The notes beneath the pieces were generated by a model. The model was given only the letters and a program-made list of their open reading frames with translations, had not been told where the DNA came from and did no database searches. The translations under genes and the position numbers were made by a program. A stretch of DNA of 64,000 nt, taken from Enterococcus pingfangensis (GTDB lineage Bacteria; Bacillota; Bacilli; Lactobacillales; Enterococcaceae). The first letter of the stretch is position 1. Each line of letters opens with the position of its first letter. The DNA is taken from NCBI RefSeq assembly GCF_005405205.1, contig NZ_BJDP01000010.1, forward strand, positions 38,317 through 102,316, written 5' to 3'. Shown in pieces: positions 16,007-25,324 of the stretch.

Positions 16007-17494
16007 GTGGGAGCAAAGAAAAATCGTGAACAAGGGCTGTTACTACTTCTAGCAAAACGACATGACTATGTGACGTCTGAAGAATTGGCGGAGCACCTAG
16101 GAACTTCGCAAAAAACGATTTATCGCCTGATCAAGAAGATCAATGAAACACATGGCGAAGGACTGATTCAGTCAGAAAAGGGGCGGGGCTACAAATTAAA
16201 TTACGAGAAATATATCAGTCAAACCAATTTTCAACCCAGTCAACGGAGTCAATATTCACCGCAAGAGCGTAGAAATCGTGTGATGGAGGAGTTGTTACTT
16301 TCTTCCCCCAATCCGAAAAATGTCTATGATCTGTTTGAAGAATATTACGTTGGCGAGTCGGTGATCTTCGGTGATGAACAAATCATTGCAGAATATTTGC
16401 AACGCTATGAGCTGAAGCTTGAGCGGAAACAACGAACATTAGCTGTTTTAGGTAAAGAAGCCAATCTTCGTCGCGCAATTTCTGATTTGATCCAAATGCA
16501 TAATATCGTCGAAATCGATGACTTGAAGAATAATTCAGAGTTGAATTTTAATAATTATGACGTGTTGTTTATCTTAGATCAAATAAAACTGATCGAAAAG
16601 CAATTGGGAATGACGATTCCGTATCCGTATAATATCAATATTTTTTCTCATCTATATATATTGATTAGCCGGTTGCGCAAAGTCCAACAACTGCCAAATG
16701 AGGAACGCGGATTGCTTTCTAAAAGTGAACAAGAACGATTACAACAAGATACGACACTTTATCAAGTTTCCAAAGCAGCTATTCAAAATGTTGAACAATA
16801 TCTGCATCGAGAACTGCCTGAATCAGAGATCTATTATCTTTATCAATACCTAACTTCTTCGCGGATGCAAGGATCATTGAGCAAAGTGACGAAGTTTTCA
16901 CCGAAAGTCGCAGAGATCACCAATGTCTATCTGGATGGAATGAGTCAACGCTTAAATATCCCAATCAAAGGAGATTCGATTTTTCTTGATTTGGCAAACC
17001 ACATCAAACCGATGATCAATCGTTTGAATAATGGAATCCATGTAAAAAATAGTTTATTGGACCAAATCAAAATGACGTATGAAGTAATTTTTACAGACGT
17101 TACTCAAGTTTCTGATGAAGTGAGTCAGCGATTTGATTTACCAAAAATCGGTGAGGATGAGAATGGCTTTATCAGTTTATATTTTGCCCGAATCATCGAA
17201 ACCAATCAGTTGCCGATTCGGACCGTCATCATGTGTACGACCGGTGTCGGGACTTCAGAACTTTTGCGAGTGAAAGTCGAGAAAAAATTCCCTGAATTAG
17301 AGATCGTTGATGTGATCGCTTCACGCGATGCGAAACGCTTCATGGAAAGATATCCCGGAATCGATCTGATTTTGACGACAGTCAATGTGAGTGATGCGAT
17401 CCAAGTTCCTTCTTTGTTAGTCAGCGCGATGTTTACTAAAGATGATCAGAATCGCTTGCAAAAGAAAATCGAGGGGATTTATGATGAACGATAA
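16007..17494 (+). CDS. PRD-domain transcriptional activator of the PTS operon (BglG/ManR/LicR type)
   Basis: 495 residues. The N-terminal HTH is SEELAEHLGTSQKTIYRLIKK. Two PTS-regulation domains follow, with likely phosphorylated histidines near FSHLYILISRLR and LDLANHIKPMINRL. The C-terminal EIIB-like domain has the cysteine in VIMCTTGVGTSELL. Such proteins are switched by phosphorylation from HPr and the cognate EII proteins, so they report sugar uptake. The start is GTG with GGGGAGG upstream. It is the first gene of the operon and overlaps the following EIIA gene, which points to autoregulation. Confidence 0.9.
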   Translation: MGAKKNREQGLLLLLAKRHDYVTSEELAEHLGTSQKTIYRLIKKINETHGEGLIQSEKGRGYKLNYEKYISQTNFQPSQRSQYSPQERRNRVMEELLLSSPNPKNVYDLFEEYYVGESVIFGDEQIIAEYLQRYELKLERKQRTLAVLGKEANLRRAISDLIQMHNIVEIDDLKNNSELNFNNYDVLFILDQIKLIEKQLGMTIPYPYNINIFSHLYILISRLRKVQQLPNEERGLLSKSEQERLQQDTTLYQVSKAAIQNVEQYLHRELPESEIYYLYQYLTSSRMQGSLSKVTKFSPKVAEITNVYLDGMSQRLNIPIKGDSIFLDLANHIKPMINRLNNGIHVKNSLLDQIKMTYEVIFTDVTQVSDEVSQRFDLPKIGEDENGFISLYFARIIETNQLPIRTVIMCTTGVGTSELLRVKVEKKFPELEIVDVIASRDAKRFMERYPGIDLILTTVNVSDAIQVPSLLVSAMFTKDDQNRLQKKIEGIYDER

Positions 17495-17912
17495 TTTTTT
17501 CCAAGTAGCCTTGGATCAACCGCTAACCAGCCGCGAACAAATTCAACACTTTATTGCGACACATGCTAATAAAGAAGCCGCAGAGGAATTGGTCGCTTTA
17601 TTGCGAGAACGGGAAAAAGTCGGCAATACAATGATTTCAGAACATGTCATCTTGCCCCACTTAGAAAGTCCTAAAATCAAGCAAAGCCAAATTTTATTGA
17701 TTCGTTTGGCAAAAGCTATTGATTTAGATGAAGAAACACCGGAAGTCCAACTGATTATCACCATTTTGATGAAAAGCAACGAGCGTCAAATAATGAAACA
17801 ACAAATCGCACAATTTACACGTCGATTGGCGGATGATGAATTTTTAGCAGCATTATTAAACAGTGAAAGTGAAGAACGGATTTACCAACTATTAGAGGAG
17901 GAAACAAAATGA
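17484..17912 (+). CDS. PTS EIIA component, fructose/mannitol type (first copy)
   Basis: 142 residues. The phospho-accepting histidine is in MISEHVILPHLES. The sequence is weakly conserved compared with the second EIIA of the same operon (18269). It begins inside the last codons of the PRD regulator (GAGGGG ahead of ATGATG). Its close coupling to the regulator suggests it may mainly phosphorylate the regulator's PRDs rather than drive transport. This is an inference from gene order. Confidence 0.8.
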   Translation: MNDNFFQVALDQPLTSREQIQHFIATHANKEAAEELVALLREREKVGNTMISEHVILPHLESPKIKQSQILLIRLAKAIDLDEETPEVQLIITILMKSNERQIMKQQIAQFTRRLADDEFLAALLNSESEERIYQLLEEETK

Positions 17913-18226
17913 AAATCGTCGGAGTAGCAGCATGTACAGTAGGGATTGCTCATACATACATCGCACAAGAAAAATTAGAAAATGCCGCAAAAAAAGCGGG
18001 TTATGAAATGAAAGTAGAAACACAAGGAACAATCGGGATCGAAAATAAACTGACCCAAGAAGAAATCGACCAAGCGGACATCGTGATCTTAGCGATCGAC
18101 GTAAAAATTTCTGGTCGGGAACGTTTTGACGGCAAACGGATCATTCAAGTACCAACCGAGGTCGCTGTCAAATCACCAAATAAACTATTAGAAAAAGCGC
18201 AAGAAGTCGTTGCTCAAAAGGCCTAG
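17909..18226 (+). CDS. PTS EIIB component, fructose family
   Basis: 105 residues, a single EIIB domain. The active cysteine is Cys9 in MKIVGVAACTVGIAHTYIAQ; the motif ACxxGxAHTYxA is the fructose-family signature. It takes phosphate from EIIA and passes it to the incoming sugar. It overlaps the previous stop codon by four bases. Confidence 0.92.
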   Translation: MKIVGVAACTVGIAHTYIAQEKLENAAKKAGYEMKVETQGTIGIENKLTQEEIDQADIVILAIDVKISGRERFDGKRIIQVPTEVAVKSPNKLLEKAQEVVAQKA

Positions 18227-18268
18227 ACTCTTTTAAATAAGTTATTCATGGAAGCAGGAGGGATTCAA

Positions 18269-18718
18269 ATGGAAGTAAAAGATATCGTGGATCTAGCAAT
18301 CGTTAAGACGAATATGACGGCTAAAACAAAAGATGAAGCCTTGCACGAGCTGGCAAACCAATTATTAGCTAATGGCTATATCTCGGAAGTGAACGGATTT
18401 ATTAAAGATATTTATACCCGTGAAGCAGAAGGTCAAACAGGCATTGGTAATTATATCGCAATTCCGCATGGAAAAAGTGCCTACGTTAACAAAGTCGGCG
18501 TCGCGATTGGGATCAATCAAGAAGAGATCCCATGGGAAAGTTTAGACGGCAAAGGCGTGAAAGGAATCATTCTTTTCGCGGTGGGCAATGACAATGAAGG
18601 TGCGACTGAGCATTTGAAATTATTATCTTTATTTGCTAGAAAACTAGGAAACGATGAAGTTATTGAAGAACTGTTGCAGGCGAAAAAGCCAGAAGACGTT
18701 GTTGAAGCATTCGCTTGA
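18269..18718 (+). CDS. PTS EIIA component, fructose family (second copy)
   Basis: 149 residues with the canonical EIIA-Fru core: ydIYTREAEGQTGIGNYIAIPHGKS, where the histidine of IPHGKS is the phosphorylation site. It ends with GNDEVIEELLQAKKPEDVV. It is much closer to consensus than the EIIA at 17484, so this is the likely transport partner of the EIIB and EIIC here. The start at 18269 follows CAGGAGGG by six bases; an upstream ATG at 18248 precedes that site. Confidence 0.9.
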   Translation: MEVKDIVDLAIVKTNMTAKTKDEALHELANQLLANGYISEVNGFIKDIYTREAEGQTGIGNYIAIPHGKSAYVNKVGVAIGINQEEIPWESLDGKGVKGIILFAVGNDNEGATEHLKLLSLFARKLGNDEVIEELLQAKKPEDVVEAFA

Positions 18719-18731
18719 TGGAGGGAGAAAA

Positions 18732-19832
18732 ATGAAAAAAATTAAAGCGTTAAATCTTAAAGGTCATTTATTGACAGCGATTTCTTATTTGATACCGATT
18801 GTCTGCGGAGCGGGTTTCTTGATCGCTATTGGGATGGCATTTGGCGGAACAAGCCAAGATGCCTTAGTACAAGGAAAATTCACGATCTGGGATGCTTTAG
18901 CAACAATGGGCGGTAAAGGCCTAGGACTATTACCAGTCGTCATCGCAACTGGGATCTCATTTTCAATCGGCGGAAAACCCGGTATCGCACCTGGATTTAT
19001 TATCGGTTTAACAGCCAATGCAATCGGTGCCGGCTTTATCGGCGGGATTTTAGGTGGTTACTTAGCTGGTTATCTCGTATTAGCAGTTTTAAAATACGTC
19101 AAATTACCAAACTGGGCAAAAGGTTTGATGCCAACATTGGTCATTCCGTTTTTGACCTCGATTATTGGCGGACTCATCATGGTTTATATCATAGGTACGC
19201 CGATCGCAGCATTAACGTCATTATTAACAAATTTCTTGGATGGACTCGGAAACTCGTCACTATTGATCTTTGGCGGAGTCATCGGTTTATTGAGCGGGGT
19301 CGATTATGGTGGTCCAATCAACAAAACTGTATTTGCTTTTGTCTTGACGATGCAAGCTGAAGGAGTAAATGGGCCAATCACAGCATTGCAGTTAGTCAAT
19401 ACGGCAACGCCAATCGGCTTTGGCTTAGCCTTTTTCATCGCAAAATTATTCGGGAAAAATATCTATACGAAATTAGAAGTTGAGACTTTGAAATCAGCAG
19501 TGCCAATGGGCGTGATCAATATCGTTGAAGGGGTCATTCCGCTAGTCATGAATGATATTGTACGGGGTGTCGTAGCGACTGCGATCGGTGGTTTTGCCGG
19601 TGGCGCGACAACGATGATCTTAGGAGCCGATGCAACTGTTCCATTCGGCGGAGTTTTGATGATACCGACTATGTCCAGACCGTGGGCGGGTGTCATCGCG
19701 ATTTTAGTCAATGTATTCGTAACGGCGATCGTATTAGCGATCATCAAGAAAAATGTCACCGAAGAAGACGCTGAAAAACAAGTTGAAAAAGAAGAAGAAG
19801 ACATTAATTTAGACGATATTCAAATCTTTTAA
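18732..19832 (+). CDS. PTS EIIC permease, fructose family
   Basis: 366-residue membrane permease with nine or ten hydrophobic segments. SYLIPIVCGAGFLIAIGMAF and SFSIGGKPGIAPGFIIG match fructose-type EIIC proteins, and DYGGPINKTVFAF is the conserved loop near the sugar site. The charged tail (EEDAEKQVEKEEEDINLDD) is cytosolic. It imports and helps phosphorylate a hexose. The start at 18732 has GGAGGGAG upstream. Confidence 0.9.
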   Translation: MKKIKALNLKGHLLTAISYLIPIVCGAGFLIAIGMAFGGTSQDALVQGKFTIWDALATMGGKGLGLLPVVIATGISFSIGGKPGIAPGFIIGLTANAIGAGFIGGILGGYLAGYLVLAVLKYVKLPNWAKGLMPTLVIPFLTSIIGGLIMVYIIGTPIAALTSLLTNFLDGLGNSSLLIFGGVIGLLSGVDYGGPINKTVFAFVLTMQAEGVNGPITALQLVNTATPIGFGLAFFIAKLFGKNIYTKLEVETLKSAVPMGVINIVEGVIPLVMNDIVRGVVATAIGGFAGGATTMILGADATVPFGGVLMIPTMSRPWAGVIAILVNVFVTAIVLAIIKKNVTEEDAEKQVEKEEEDINLDDIQIF

Positions 19833-19852
19833 TAAAGAAAGAGTGACAGCAC

Positions 19853-20557
19853 ATGCATAAAGTAGAATTCTCACCATCATTGATGACGATGGACTTAGAC
19901 AAATTTAAAGAACAAATCACCTTTTTAAATGACCATGTAGATTCTTATCATATCGATATTATGGACGGACATTATGTACCAAATATTACTTTATCACCTT
20001 GGTTTATCGAAGAATTGCGAAAAATCACCACATTGCCGATGTCAGCACATTTAATGGTGACTGATCCAAGTTTTTGGGTACAGCAATTGATCGATCTAAA
20101 CTGCGAATGGATTTGTATGCATGCCGAAGTACTAGATGGATTGGCTTTTCGCTTGATTGATCAAATCCAGAATGCAGGACTAAAAGCCGGGATCGTATTA
20201 AATCCTGAAACACCGATTGAAGCAATTTTCCCTTATATCGAATTAGTCGATAAAATCACGATTATGACGATTGATCCAGGATTTGCCGGTCAACGCTTTA
20301 TCGAAAGCACTTTAGATAAAATCGTCGCTTTACGAAAATTGCGAGAAGAAAAAGGCTACAACTATGTGATCGAAATGGATGGATCTTCCAACCGAAAATC
20401 ATTCAAACGAATTGATGCAGCCGATCCAGATATTTATATCGTAGGACGCAGCGGATTGTTCGGGCTGGATGAAGACATTGCGAAAGCATGGGAGATCATG
20501 GTCAATGACTATGAAGAAATGACAGGTAAAAAACTAGTCTCAGCAAGTCAAGCTTAA
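19853..20557 (+). CDS. alsE: D-allulose-6-phosphate 3-epimerase (AlsE-like)
   Basis: 234-residue TIM barrel of the ribulose-phosphate 3-epimerase superfamily. The opening SPSLMTMDLDKFKEQITFL, the metal-site segment HIDIMDGHYVPN, ILNPETP-like VLNPETPIEA, MTIDPGFAGQ and IEMDGSSN follow E. coli AlsE more closely than housekeeping Rpe. AlsE converts allulose (psicose) 6-phosphate to fructose 6-phosphate. With the PTS genes just upstream, the operon would import a ketohexose as its 6-phosphate and feed it into glycolysis. Sorbose, tagatose or allose routes cannot be excluded. Confidence 0.82.
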   Translation: MHKVEFSPSLMTMDLDKFKEQITFLNDHVDSYHIDIMDGHYVPNITLSPWFIEELRKITTLPMSAHLMVTDPSFWVQQLIDLNCEWICMHAEVLDGLAFRLIDQIQNAGLKAGIVLNPETPIEAIFPYIELVDKITIMTIDPGFAGQRFIESTLDKIVALRKLREEKGYNYVIEMDGSSNRKSFKRIDAADPDIYIVGRSGLFGLDEDIAKAWEIMVNDYEEMTGKKLVSASQA

Positions 20558-20587
20558 TTAAGTTGGCAGAAAAAAGACAAAGATAGT

Positions 20588-20650
20588 CAATGATAAGTTC
20601 CCCTTATACAGGACACTGAAATATAAGTGTCTTGCATAAGGGGACTTTTA
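20588..20650 (+). terminator. Long stem-loop terminator after the PTS operon
   Basis: GTTCCCCTTATACAGGACACT pairs over about 20 bases with AGTGTCTTGCATAAGGGGAC, followed by TTTTA. It closes the operon. The length of the stem and the frame after it (see findings) leave open that it descends from an insertion sequence end. Confidence 0.6.
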
Positions 20651-20757
20651 TATGTCTAAAAAAGGAAGTTAATTCTAGAAGAACGACTAATCTTTGGTGA
20701 AAGGTATTCAAGTTCAACAGTGACCGCCAACTGCTGATGGAAAATTTATTTTCAAAT

Positions 20758-21252
20758 TTAACGGCTCGGCTGTTGCTCGGCTTCTTTCAAGTGTTTTTTT
20801 AAGAGGACTAAGCGAGCAAATGGTTGAGCTAAAAGTAATTCAACAAAAAAAGAAATAGCGAAATTTCGCGGCCATTTGTAAAAAAATTGTTCAATTGGCA
20901 GCCATGAGATCGTTCGCATCCCGATCCAACTTGCGACGATGGTGAGAATCAGGGACATCATGATGACATTGACAAGGCAGTTTACGATCATGTGTGAATG
21001 GAAACTGTCTTCTTTTGCGATTAATTTGTTCGTTATTTTTGCTGCCGGGCTATGCGTGAGTAAAACCAAAGCAACTACGGTCAACCAAATAAAAGGCATT
21101 ACCACAAATGTGTGCTTCCAAGTCGTCAAACTAAAGCCCATTTCAAAACAAGAAATGAGCGGCGCGATGATGTTGACGGAGAGGATAGAAACGATTGCTA
21201 GAAATAAAGTGAATTCTGTTCTGTTGCGGGGGAGTTTCATATAAAATTCCAA
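20758..21252 (-). CDS. DUF2798-type small membrane protein
   Basis: 164 residues, four membrane segments arranged as two similar halves: TEFTLFLAIVSILSVNIIAP and NCLVNVIMMSLILTIVASWI. This duplicated layout and the following aromatic/proline segments fit DUF2798 proteins, whose function is unknown. The start appears to be TTG at 21252, because AAAGAGG lies eight bases ahead of it, while the ATG four codons later is too far from any ribosome binding site. Confidence 0.7.
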   Translation of the reverse strand: MEFYMKLPRNRTEFTLFLAIVSILSVNIIAPLISCFEMGFSLTTWKHTFVVMPFIWLTVVALVLLTHSPAAKITNKLIAKEDSFHSHMIVNCLVNVIMMSLILTIVASWIGMRTISWLPIEQFFYKWPRNFAISFFVELLLAQPFARLVLLKKHLKEAEQQPSR

Positions 21253-21491
21253 AGGACTGACCTCTTTCTATTATTTGCGCAAAAAAAGCGCAAAGCCACC
21301 AATAGAGTGTGCTTTACGCTGATCAATTATACGCAGTAAATACTTTAGGATAATAGCATTTATTTTCTGAAAAAGTCAAGCGGAGAAATTTCCTTCGTTG
21401 CAAAATATCGTTTAGAACGACACTTAGCCTGAGCAGGACAAGCTGTAAAAAATAACTGCTTATTTAATTTTTGCGCTTACGCTGTTCTTCA

Positions 21492-21905
21492 TTACTCGCT
21501 CTTTTGCAGCGTCATTGTCTTGGCAGCCTTCTTGTGATAAATCAATTTTAATTTCAATTGATGTCGGTTCAGTTTGGTCACATGGACCTTCGTAGTTGCA
21601 TTGTCATTGACCAAAAAAATGTTTTTGGTCGTTGAATCAACTGTCACTCGTCCATTATCAATGATTTTGATCCCGTTTTCTGTGACATCCCATGTAGTAT
21701 ATTGCCGATTTTCGGTCTTTAATTTTAATTTTTCGTCTTGAGTGTACCAGCGGCCTTCTAACCAAGCCAAGTTGTTGGTCAGCAGAAATTTGATAAGCAT
21801 AAATAACAAAAAGAAGCTGAGCGCAATAAAAATAAGAATGATCGCTCGTTTGATTTTCTTGTTTTGATTCTGAAACCAGATAAATAAAGGTCGTTTATTC
21901 AGCAA
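21492..21905 (-). CDS. Unknown membrane-anchored protein
   Basis: 137 residues. A basic N-terminus is followed by one membrane segment (AIILIFIALSFFLLFMLIKF). The outer domain of about 95 residues is rich in short beta-like stretches with alternating lysine and threonine (EGRWYTQDEKLKLKTENRQY). It resembles small secreted lipocalin-like or DUF-type domains of Lactobacillales in general layout only. I do not recognise the family. It lies alone on the minus strand with AGGAGAT ahead of its start. Confidence 0.6.
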   Translation of the reverse strand: MLNKRPLFIWFQNQNKKIKRAIILIFIALSFFLLFMLIKFLLTNNLAWLEGRWYTQDEKLKLKTENRQYTTWDVTENGIKIIDNGRVTVDSTTKNIFLVNDNATTKVHVTKLNRHQLKLKLIYHKKAAKTMTLQKSE

Positions 21906-22198
21906 GAGGATCTCCTTTTTTTATGTTTTACTTACAAGGATAGAAGCAAAACTATTTTAACATATCCAAGGGAGACTAAAAATCGAAATTAAGGATATTC
22001 AGCAGATTTTTATAAGTGTCAGCTAAAAAGCGTCAAAAAAGGAGACAAGCGAGTGAAAATATAGTTTGGCCAATTTATGATAAAAGCTAGGGAGCACCTC
22101 GTCTTTTACTAGATTGTTTTTAGCGAGTGAAAGCGATATACTTTATAGTGATTTGAATAGAAGCAGCGCTATTTTTAGTGATCAAAGGAGTGAACGAG

Positions 22199-22519
22199 AT
22201 GAAGGTAGCAATTATTTTGGAAACAAAGGAACATGAAAAAGCGTGGAATGCTTTCCGTTTCGGCGTGGCAGCATTGAAGAAAAAACATGAAGTCAAATTC
22301 TTTTTGATGGGTGAAGCCGTAGAAGTAGAAAGTATCAAAGACGAGCAATACGATGTGCCAGCTGAAATGCAAAAATTATCAGATTTGGGCGGAGAATTAT
22401 TAGCGTGCGGAACCTGTTTGAAATCGCGCCATTTAGAAGATCAAACTGCTTGTCCAATCTCAACGATGTTTGATTGCGTTGAAATGGTAGAGTGGGCAGA
22501 TAAGACTGTGACTTTTTAA
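22199..22519 (+). CDS. DsrE/DsrF-like sulfur-relay fold protein
   Basis: 106 residues. KVAIILETKEHEKAWNAFRF at the N-terminus and LLACGTCLKSRHLE near the C-terminus match DsrE-fold proteins, with two close cysteines (CGTC) as in sulfur carriers. Partners such as TusA are not seen nearby, so a role in sulfur transfer is only a family-level guess. The start at 22199 is favoured by AAAGGAG eight bases upstream over a GTG at 22178. Confidence 0.75.
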   Translation: MKVAIILETKEHEKAWNAFRFGVAALKKKHEVKFFLMGEAVEVESIKDEQYDVPAEMQKLSDLGGELLACGTCLKSRHLEDQTACPISTMFDCVEMVEWADKTVTF

Positions 22520-22565
22520 ATAAAAGCAGCCGAATTTTGAGCTGGTTTAAGATAAAGTTCGAGCA

Positions 22566-22595
22566 AGACAGTCCGTTTCTGACTGTCTTTTTTTA
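22566..22595 (+). terminator. Terminator after the DsrE-like gene
   Basis: AGACAGTC and GACTGTCT form a stem with an eight-base loop, followed by TTTTTT. A second hairpin (AACGCTG/CAGCGTT) lies at 22634-22660. Confidence 0.8.
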
Positions 22596-22795
22596 CAAAT
22601 TACTCGCAAGGTTTTTGTGCGAGGAAGCGCATTTGAACGCTGCGATGATCACAGCGTTTTTGTTGGTAAAAGGTTATTTTGGCTAAGTTTCCGCGAACCA
22701 TTCAAGAGTTTAGTTATTCGTTATTTAATGTAGCCGGGTTAGCTATTAAACAAAAGTGTCTTAGCGAATAATAAGGACACGTTAGGAGTTGAAAA

Positions 22796-23941
22796 ATGAA
22801 AAAGTTTTTGGGAATCAGTTTGTTTGTTTTTTTATTTCTCAGTGGGTGTGGAAATAAAACGGTCGAAAAAGCGGCGGAAAATACTTCTTCTGCGACTCAG
22901 GAAAGTCCTTCTGTCCAATTGAATTTTTCTGCGGTAGGAGATAATTTGATCCATGATTATATTTATGAACATCTCAAACAGCCGGATGGGACGTATCGCT
23001 TTGATGAAATGTATGAGCCGACGCGTTATTTGAATGAGGACCGTGATCTTTCTTATATCAATCTGGAAACGATTTGTGCAGGAGAAGAATTGGGCTTGTC
23101 GGGGTATCCCGCATTCAATGGGCCGACGCAAGTGCTGGATTCTTTGCATACCGCTGGTTTTAACTGGTTATCTGCGGCCAGCAATCACACGATGGACCGA
23201 GGCGAGGAAGGAATCGTTAAGCAATTAGAATATTTGGAAAAGTATCCGGATATTACGACGACCGGATCGCAAAAATCTGCCGAGTCTCCGCGCTTTCAAG
23301 TGAAAGATATCAAAGGCGTAAAAGTCGGTTTGATGTCGTACACGTATGGATTGAATGGGATCGCACTGCCTGCGGGAAAAGAATATTTAGTTAATTTAAT
23401 CGATGAGGCACAAATTGCGCAAGATATGCAGTTGTTGAATGAGCAAAGTGACATCCAAATCGTCAGCATGCACTGGGGCGAAGAATATCAATTCACGCCA
23501 AATGAAACGCAAACGCAGTTGGCTCAATTGTTGAGCGATGCCGGTGTAGATGTAATCGTCGGCGGGCATCCTCACGTCATCCAACCGATGGATTATTTGA
23601 CGGGCAAGTCAGGCAATCAAACGTTAGTGATGTACTCTTTGGGAAACTTTATTTCTTCCCAAGCAGAAAATGATCGGATGTTAGGCGGAATGGGACGCTG
23701 GACGATCGATTACAACAAAGAAAACAAAGCGGTTACCTTCGAGCAAGTCGAATTTTGGCCGACGATCACTTATATCGGAGATAATTATCAAACGTATAAA
23801 ACCTATGCGTTAAAAGATTATACCGATGAGCTGGCGGCGCAACACATGATTCATGTCAATCAAGGACAAGATCTATCCCGCGGCTATTTTATCGAACGGA
23901 CCAATCAGATCATGAACGAGAAAATCAAACTCGTTTATTAA
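22796..23941 (+). CDS. CapA-like metallophosphatase lipoprotein
   Basis: 381 residues. The lipobox LSGC (Cys19) anchors it to the outer face of the membrane, after which comes a Ser/Thr/Glu-rich spacer. The catalytic core is of the CapA/PgsA type: FSAVGDNLIHD, YINLET, AASNHTMDRG, VSMHWGEEY and VGGHPHVIQP, the metal-binding motifs of calcineurin-like phosphoesterases. CapA proteins take part in poly-gamma-glutamate export or retention, but no capBC genes are present, so that role cannot be assumed here. It is a single gene with its own terminator. Confidence 0.88.
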   Translation: MKKFLGISLFVFLFLSGCGNKTVEKAAENTSSATQESPSVQLNFSAVGDNLIHDYIYEHLKQPDGTYRFDEMYEPTRYLNEDRDLSYINLETICAGEELGLSGYPAFNGPTQVLDSLHTAGFNWLSAASNHTMDRGEEGIVKQLEYLEKYPDITTTGSQKSAESPRFQVKDIKGVKVGLMSYTYGLNGIALPAGKEYLVNLIDEAQIAQDMQLLNEQSDIQIVSMHWGEEYQFTPNETQTQLAQLLSDAGVDVIVGGHPHVIQPMDYLTGKSGNQTLVMYSLGNFISSQAENDRMLGGMGRWTIDYNKENKAVTFEQVEFWPTITYIGDNYQTYKTYALKDYTDELAAQHMIHVNQGQDLSRGYFIERTNQIMNEKIKLVY

Positions 23942-23968
23942 TAGCGATCAACTAAGAAAATAGCAATA

Positions 23969-24004
23969 AAACAGGTGTTGCGGTCAAACCGCAACACCTG
24001 TTTT
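23969..24004. terminator. Bidirectional terminator between capA-like and LLM oxidoreductase genes
   Basis: AAACAGGTGTTGCGG pairs with CCGCAACACCTGTTT with a five-base loop, with A and T tracts on either side. Confidence 0.9.
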
Positions 24005-24017
24005 GCTAGACAAATTT

Positions 24018-25043
24018 TTAGCGCCAGCCTAAGTCTGGAGCGACATCTTTAACTAATGTTTCAAGCAAGTGGATATTGTATTCCACGCCTAATGTATTAG
24101 GAATCGTAACTAATACGGTATCTGCTTCTTTGATTGCTTCATCTTCTGCCAATTCTTTCACGATTTTATCGGGTTCGCCGACAAATGTTTTACCGAAGAT
24201 CGTTGGATTTTGATGATAAGCAAGGAAGCCGACTTGATCATAGTTTGGATCGTCGCCTTGGTTGCCGAATAGTTGGCGATCCAAATCAGTAGTGATCGGT
24301 TGGATCGAACGGGTTACTAATGTCCGTGGCTCAAAATCATGTCCGGCTTCTTTCCAAGCTTCTTTATAAGCACGCAATTGTTTTGCTTGTTGAACATGGA
24401 AAAGTTCGTTGGTTTCGTAGTTTACCAAAGTAGATGATTGTAAATTCATGCCATGTTGCGCAGCCCAAATCGCTGTTTGTTGCGAACCGGCACCCCACCA
24501 GATCCGTTGGCGTAAACCTTCTGCATAAGGTTCTAGCCGTAATTTGCCAGGACCTTGCGGAAACATTGGTTGTGGATTTGGATCAGCGAAATAACCGCCT
24601 TCGATTAATTTTAGAAACTCCAATGTCCGTTCACGGGTCACATCTTTGATTTCTTCTTCACTGTAGTCATAACCAAAATATTTCCAGCCATCAAGAACTT
24701 GTTCAGGTGAACCACGACCCACGCCCAACTGTACTCTTCCTTGGGTGATGATGTCTGTCAGTCCAGCATTTTCCGCCATCATATACGGATTTTCGTAACG
24801 CATGTCGATCAAACCAGTTCCGATTTCGATTTTGCTAGTTTTAGCGCCGATCGCTGAAAGTAATGGGAAAGGTGAACCGATTTGATTCGCAAAGTGATGC
24901 ACGCGATAGTATGCGCCGTCGATCCCAATTTTTTCTGCTTCAACTGCTAATTCAATGGATTGTAAATAAGAATCTTCTGCTGTCTTAACAAGTGATCCTT
25001 GATCCATCCAATGACCAAAACTCAAAAAACCAATATTTTTCAT
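24018..25043 (-). CDS. LLM-class flavin-dependent oxidoreductase (luciferase-like)
   Basis: 341-residue TIM barrel of the bacterial luciferase superfamily. GTGLIDMRYENPYMMAENAG and QGRVQLGVGRGSPEQ are the flavin-binding regions, and FVGEPDKIVKEL is the usual C-terminal signature. It would use reduced flavin to oxidise a small organic substrate, which is unknown. The ATG follows GGAGGGCATCT. It stands alone, and the upstream 280 bases hold its promoter and the end of a decayed kinase gene. Confidence 0.87.
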   Translation of the reverse strand: MKNIGFLSFGHWMDQGSLVKTAEDSYLQSIELAVEAEKIGIDGAYYRVHHFANQIGSPFPLLSAIGAKTSKIEIGTGLIDMRYENPYMMAENAGLTDIITQGRVQLGVGRGSPEQVLDGWKYFGYDYSEEEIKDVTRERTLEFLKLIEGGYFADPNPQPMFPQGPGKLRLEPYAEGLRQRIWWGAGSQQTAIWAAQHGMNLQSSTLVNYETNELFHVQQAKQLRAYKEAWKEAGHDFEPRTLVTRSIQPITTDLDRQLFGNQGDDPNYDQVGFLAYHQNPTIFGKTFVGEPDKIVKELAEDEAIKEADTVLVTIPNTLGVEYNIHLLETLVKDVAPDLGWR

Positions 25044-25324
25044 AATAGATGCCCTCCTTTATGTAAATGATTATCGGAAGGTTTGCTTCCAATAAGTAAG
25101 TATATTCTACTACGAAATTCAATTTAAGACGAATAATTGTTCTCGCAAAAGTGGAAGAATCTATTGTATGAAAAAAGGCGTAAGGCTTCCGTTTATTTTG
25201 TTTCATTTGCTGAAAGCAGCAGCGAACATTCTTGGAGACAGTTTTTGATTTTTGCGACACTTTGCTCGACCGATTACGTGGTCGTATCGATCACGTGGGA
25301 TTCGAAGGCGCCTAACTGATTGAA

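Noticed and set aside
22796..23941. Capsule (poly-gamma-glutamate) locus
   Set aside because: The CapA-like protein stands alone without capB, capC or capE genes.
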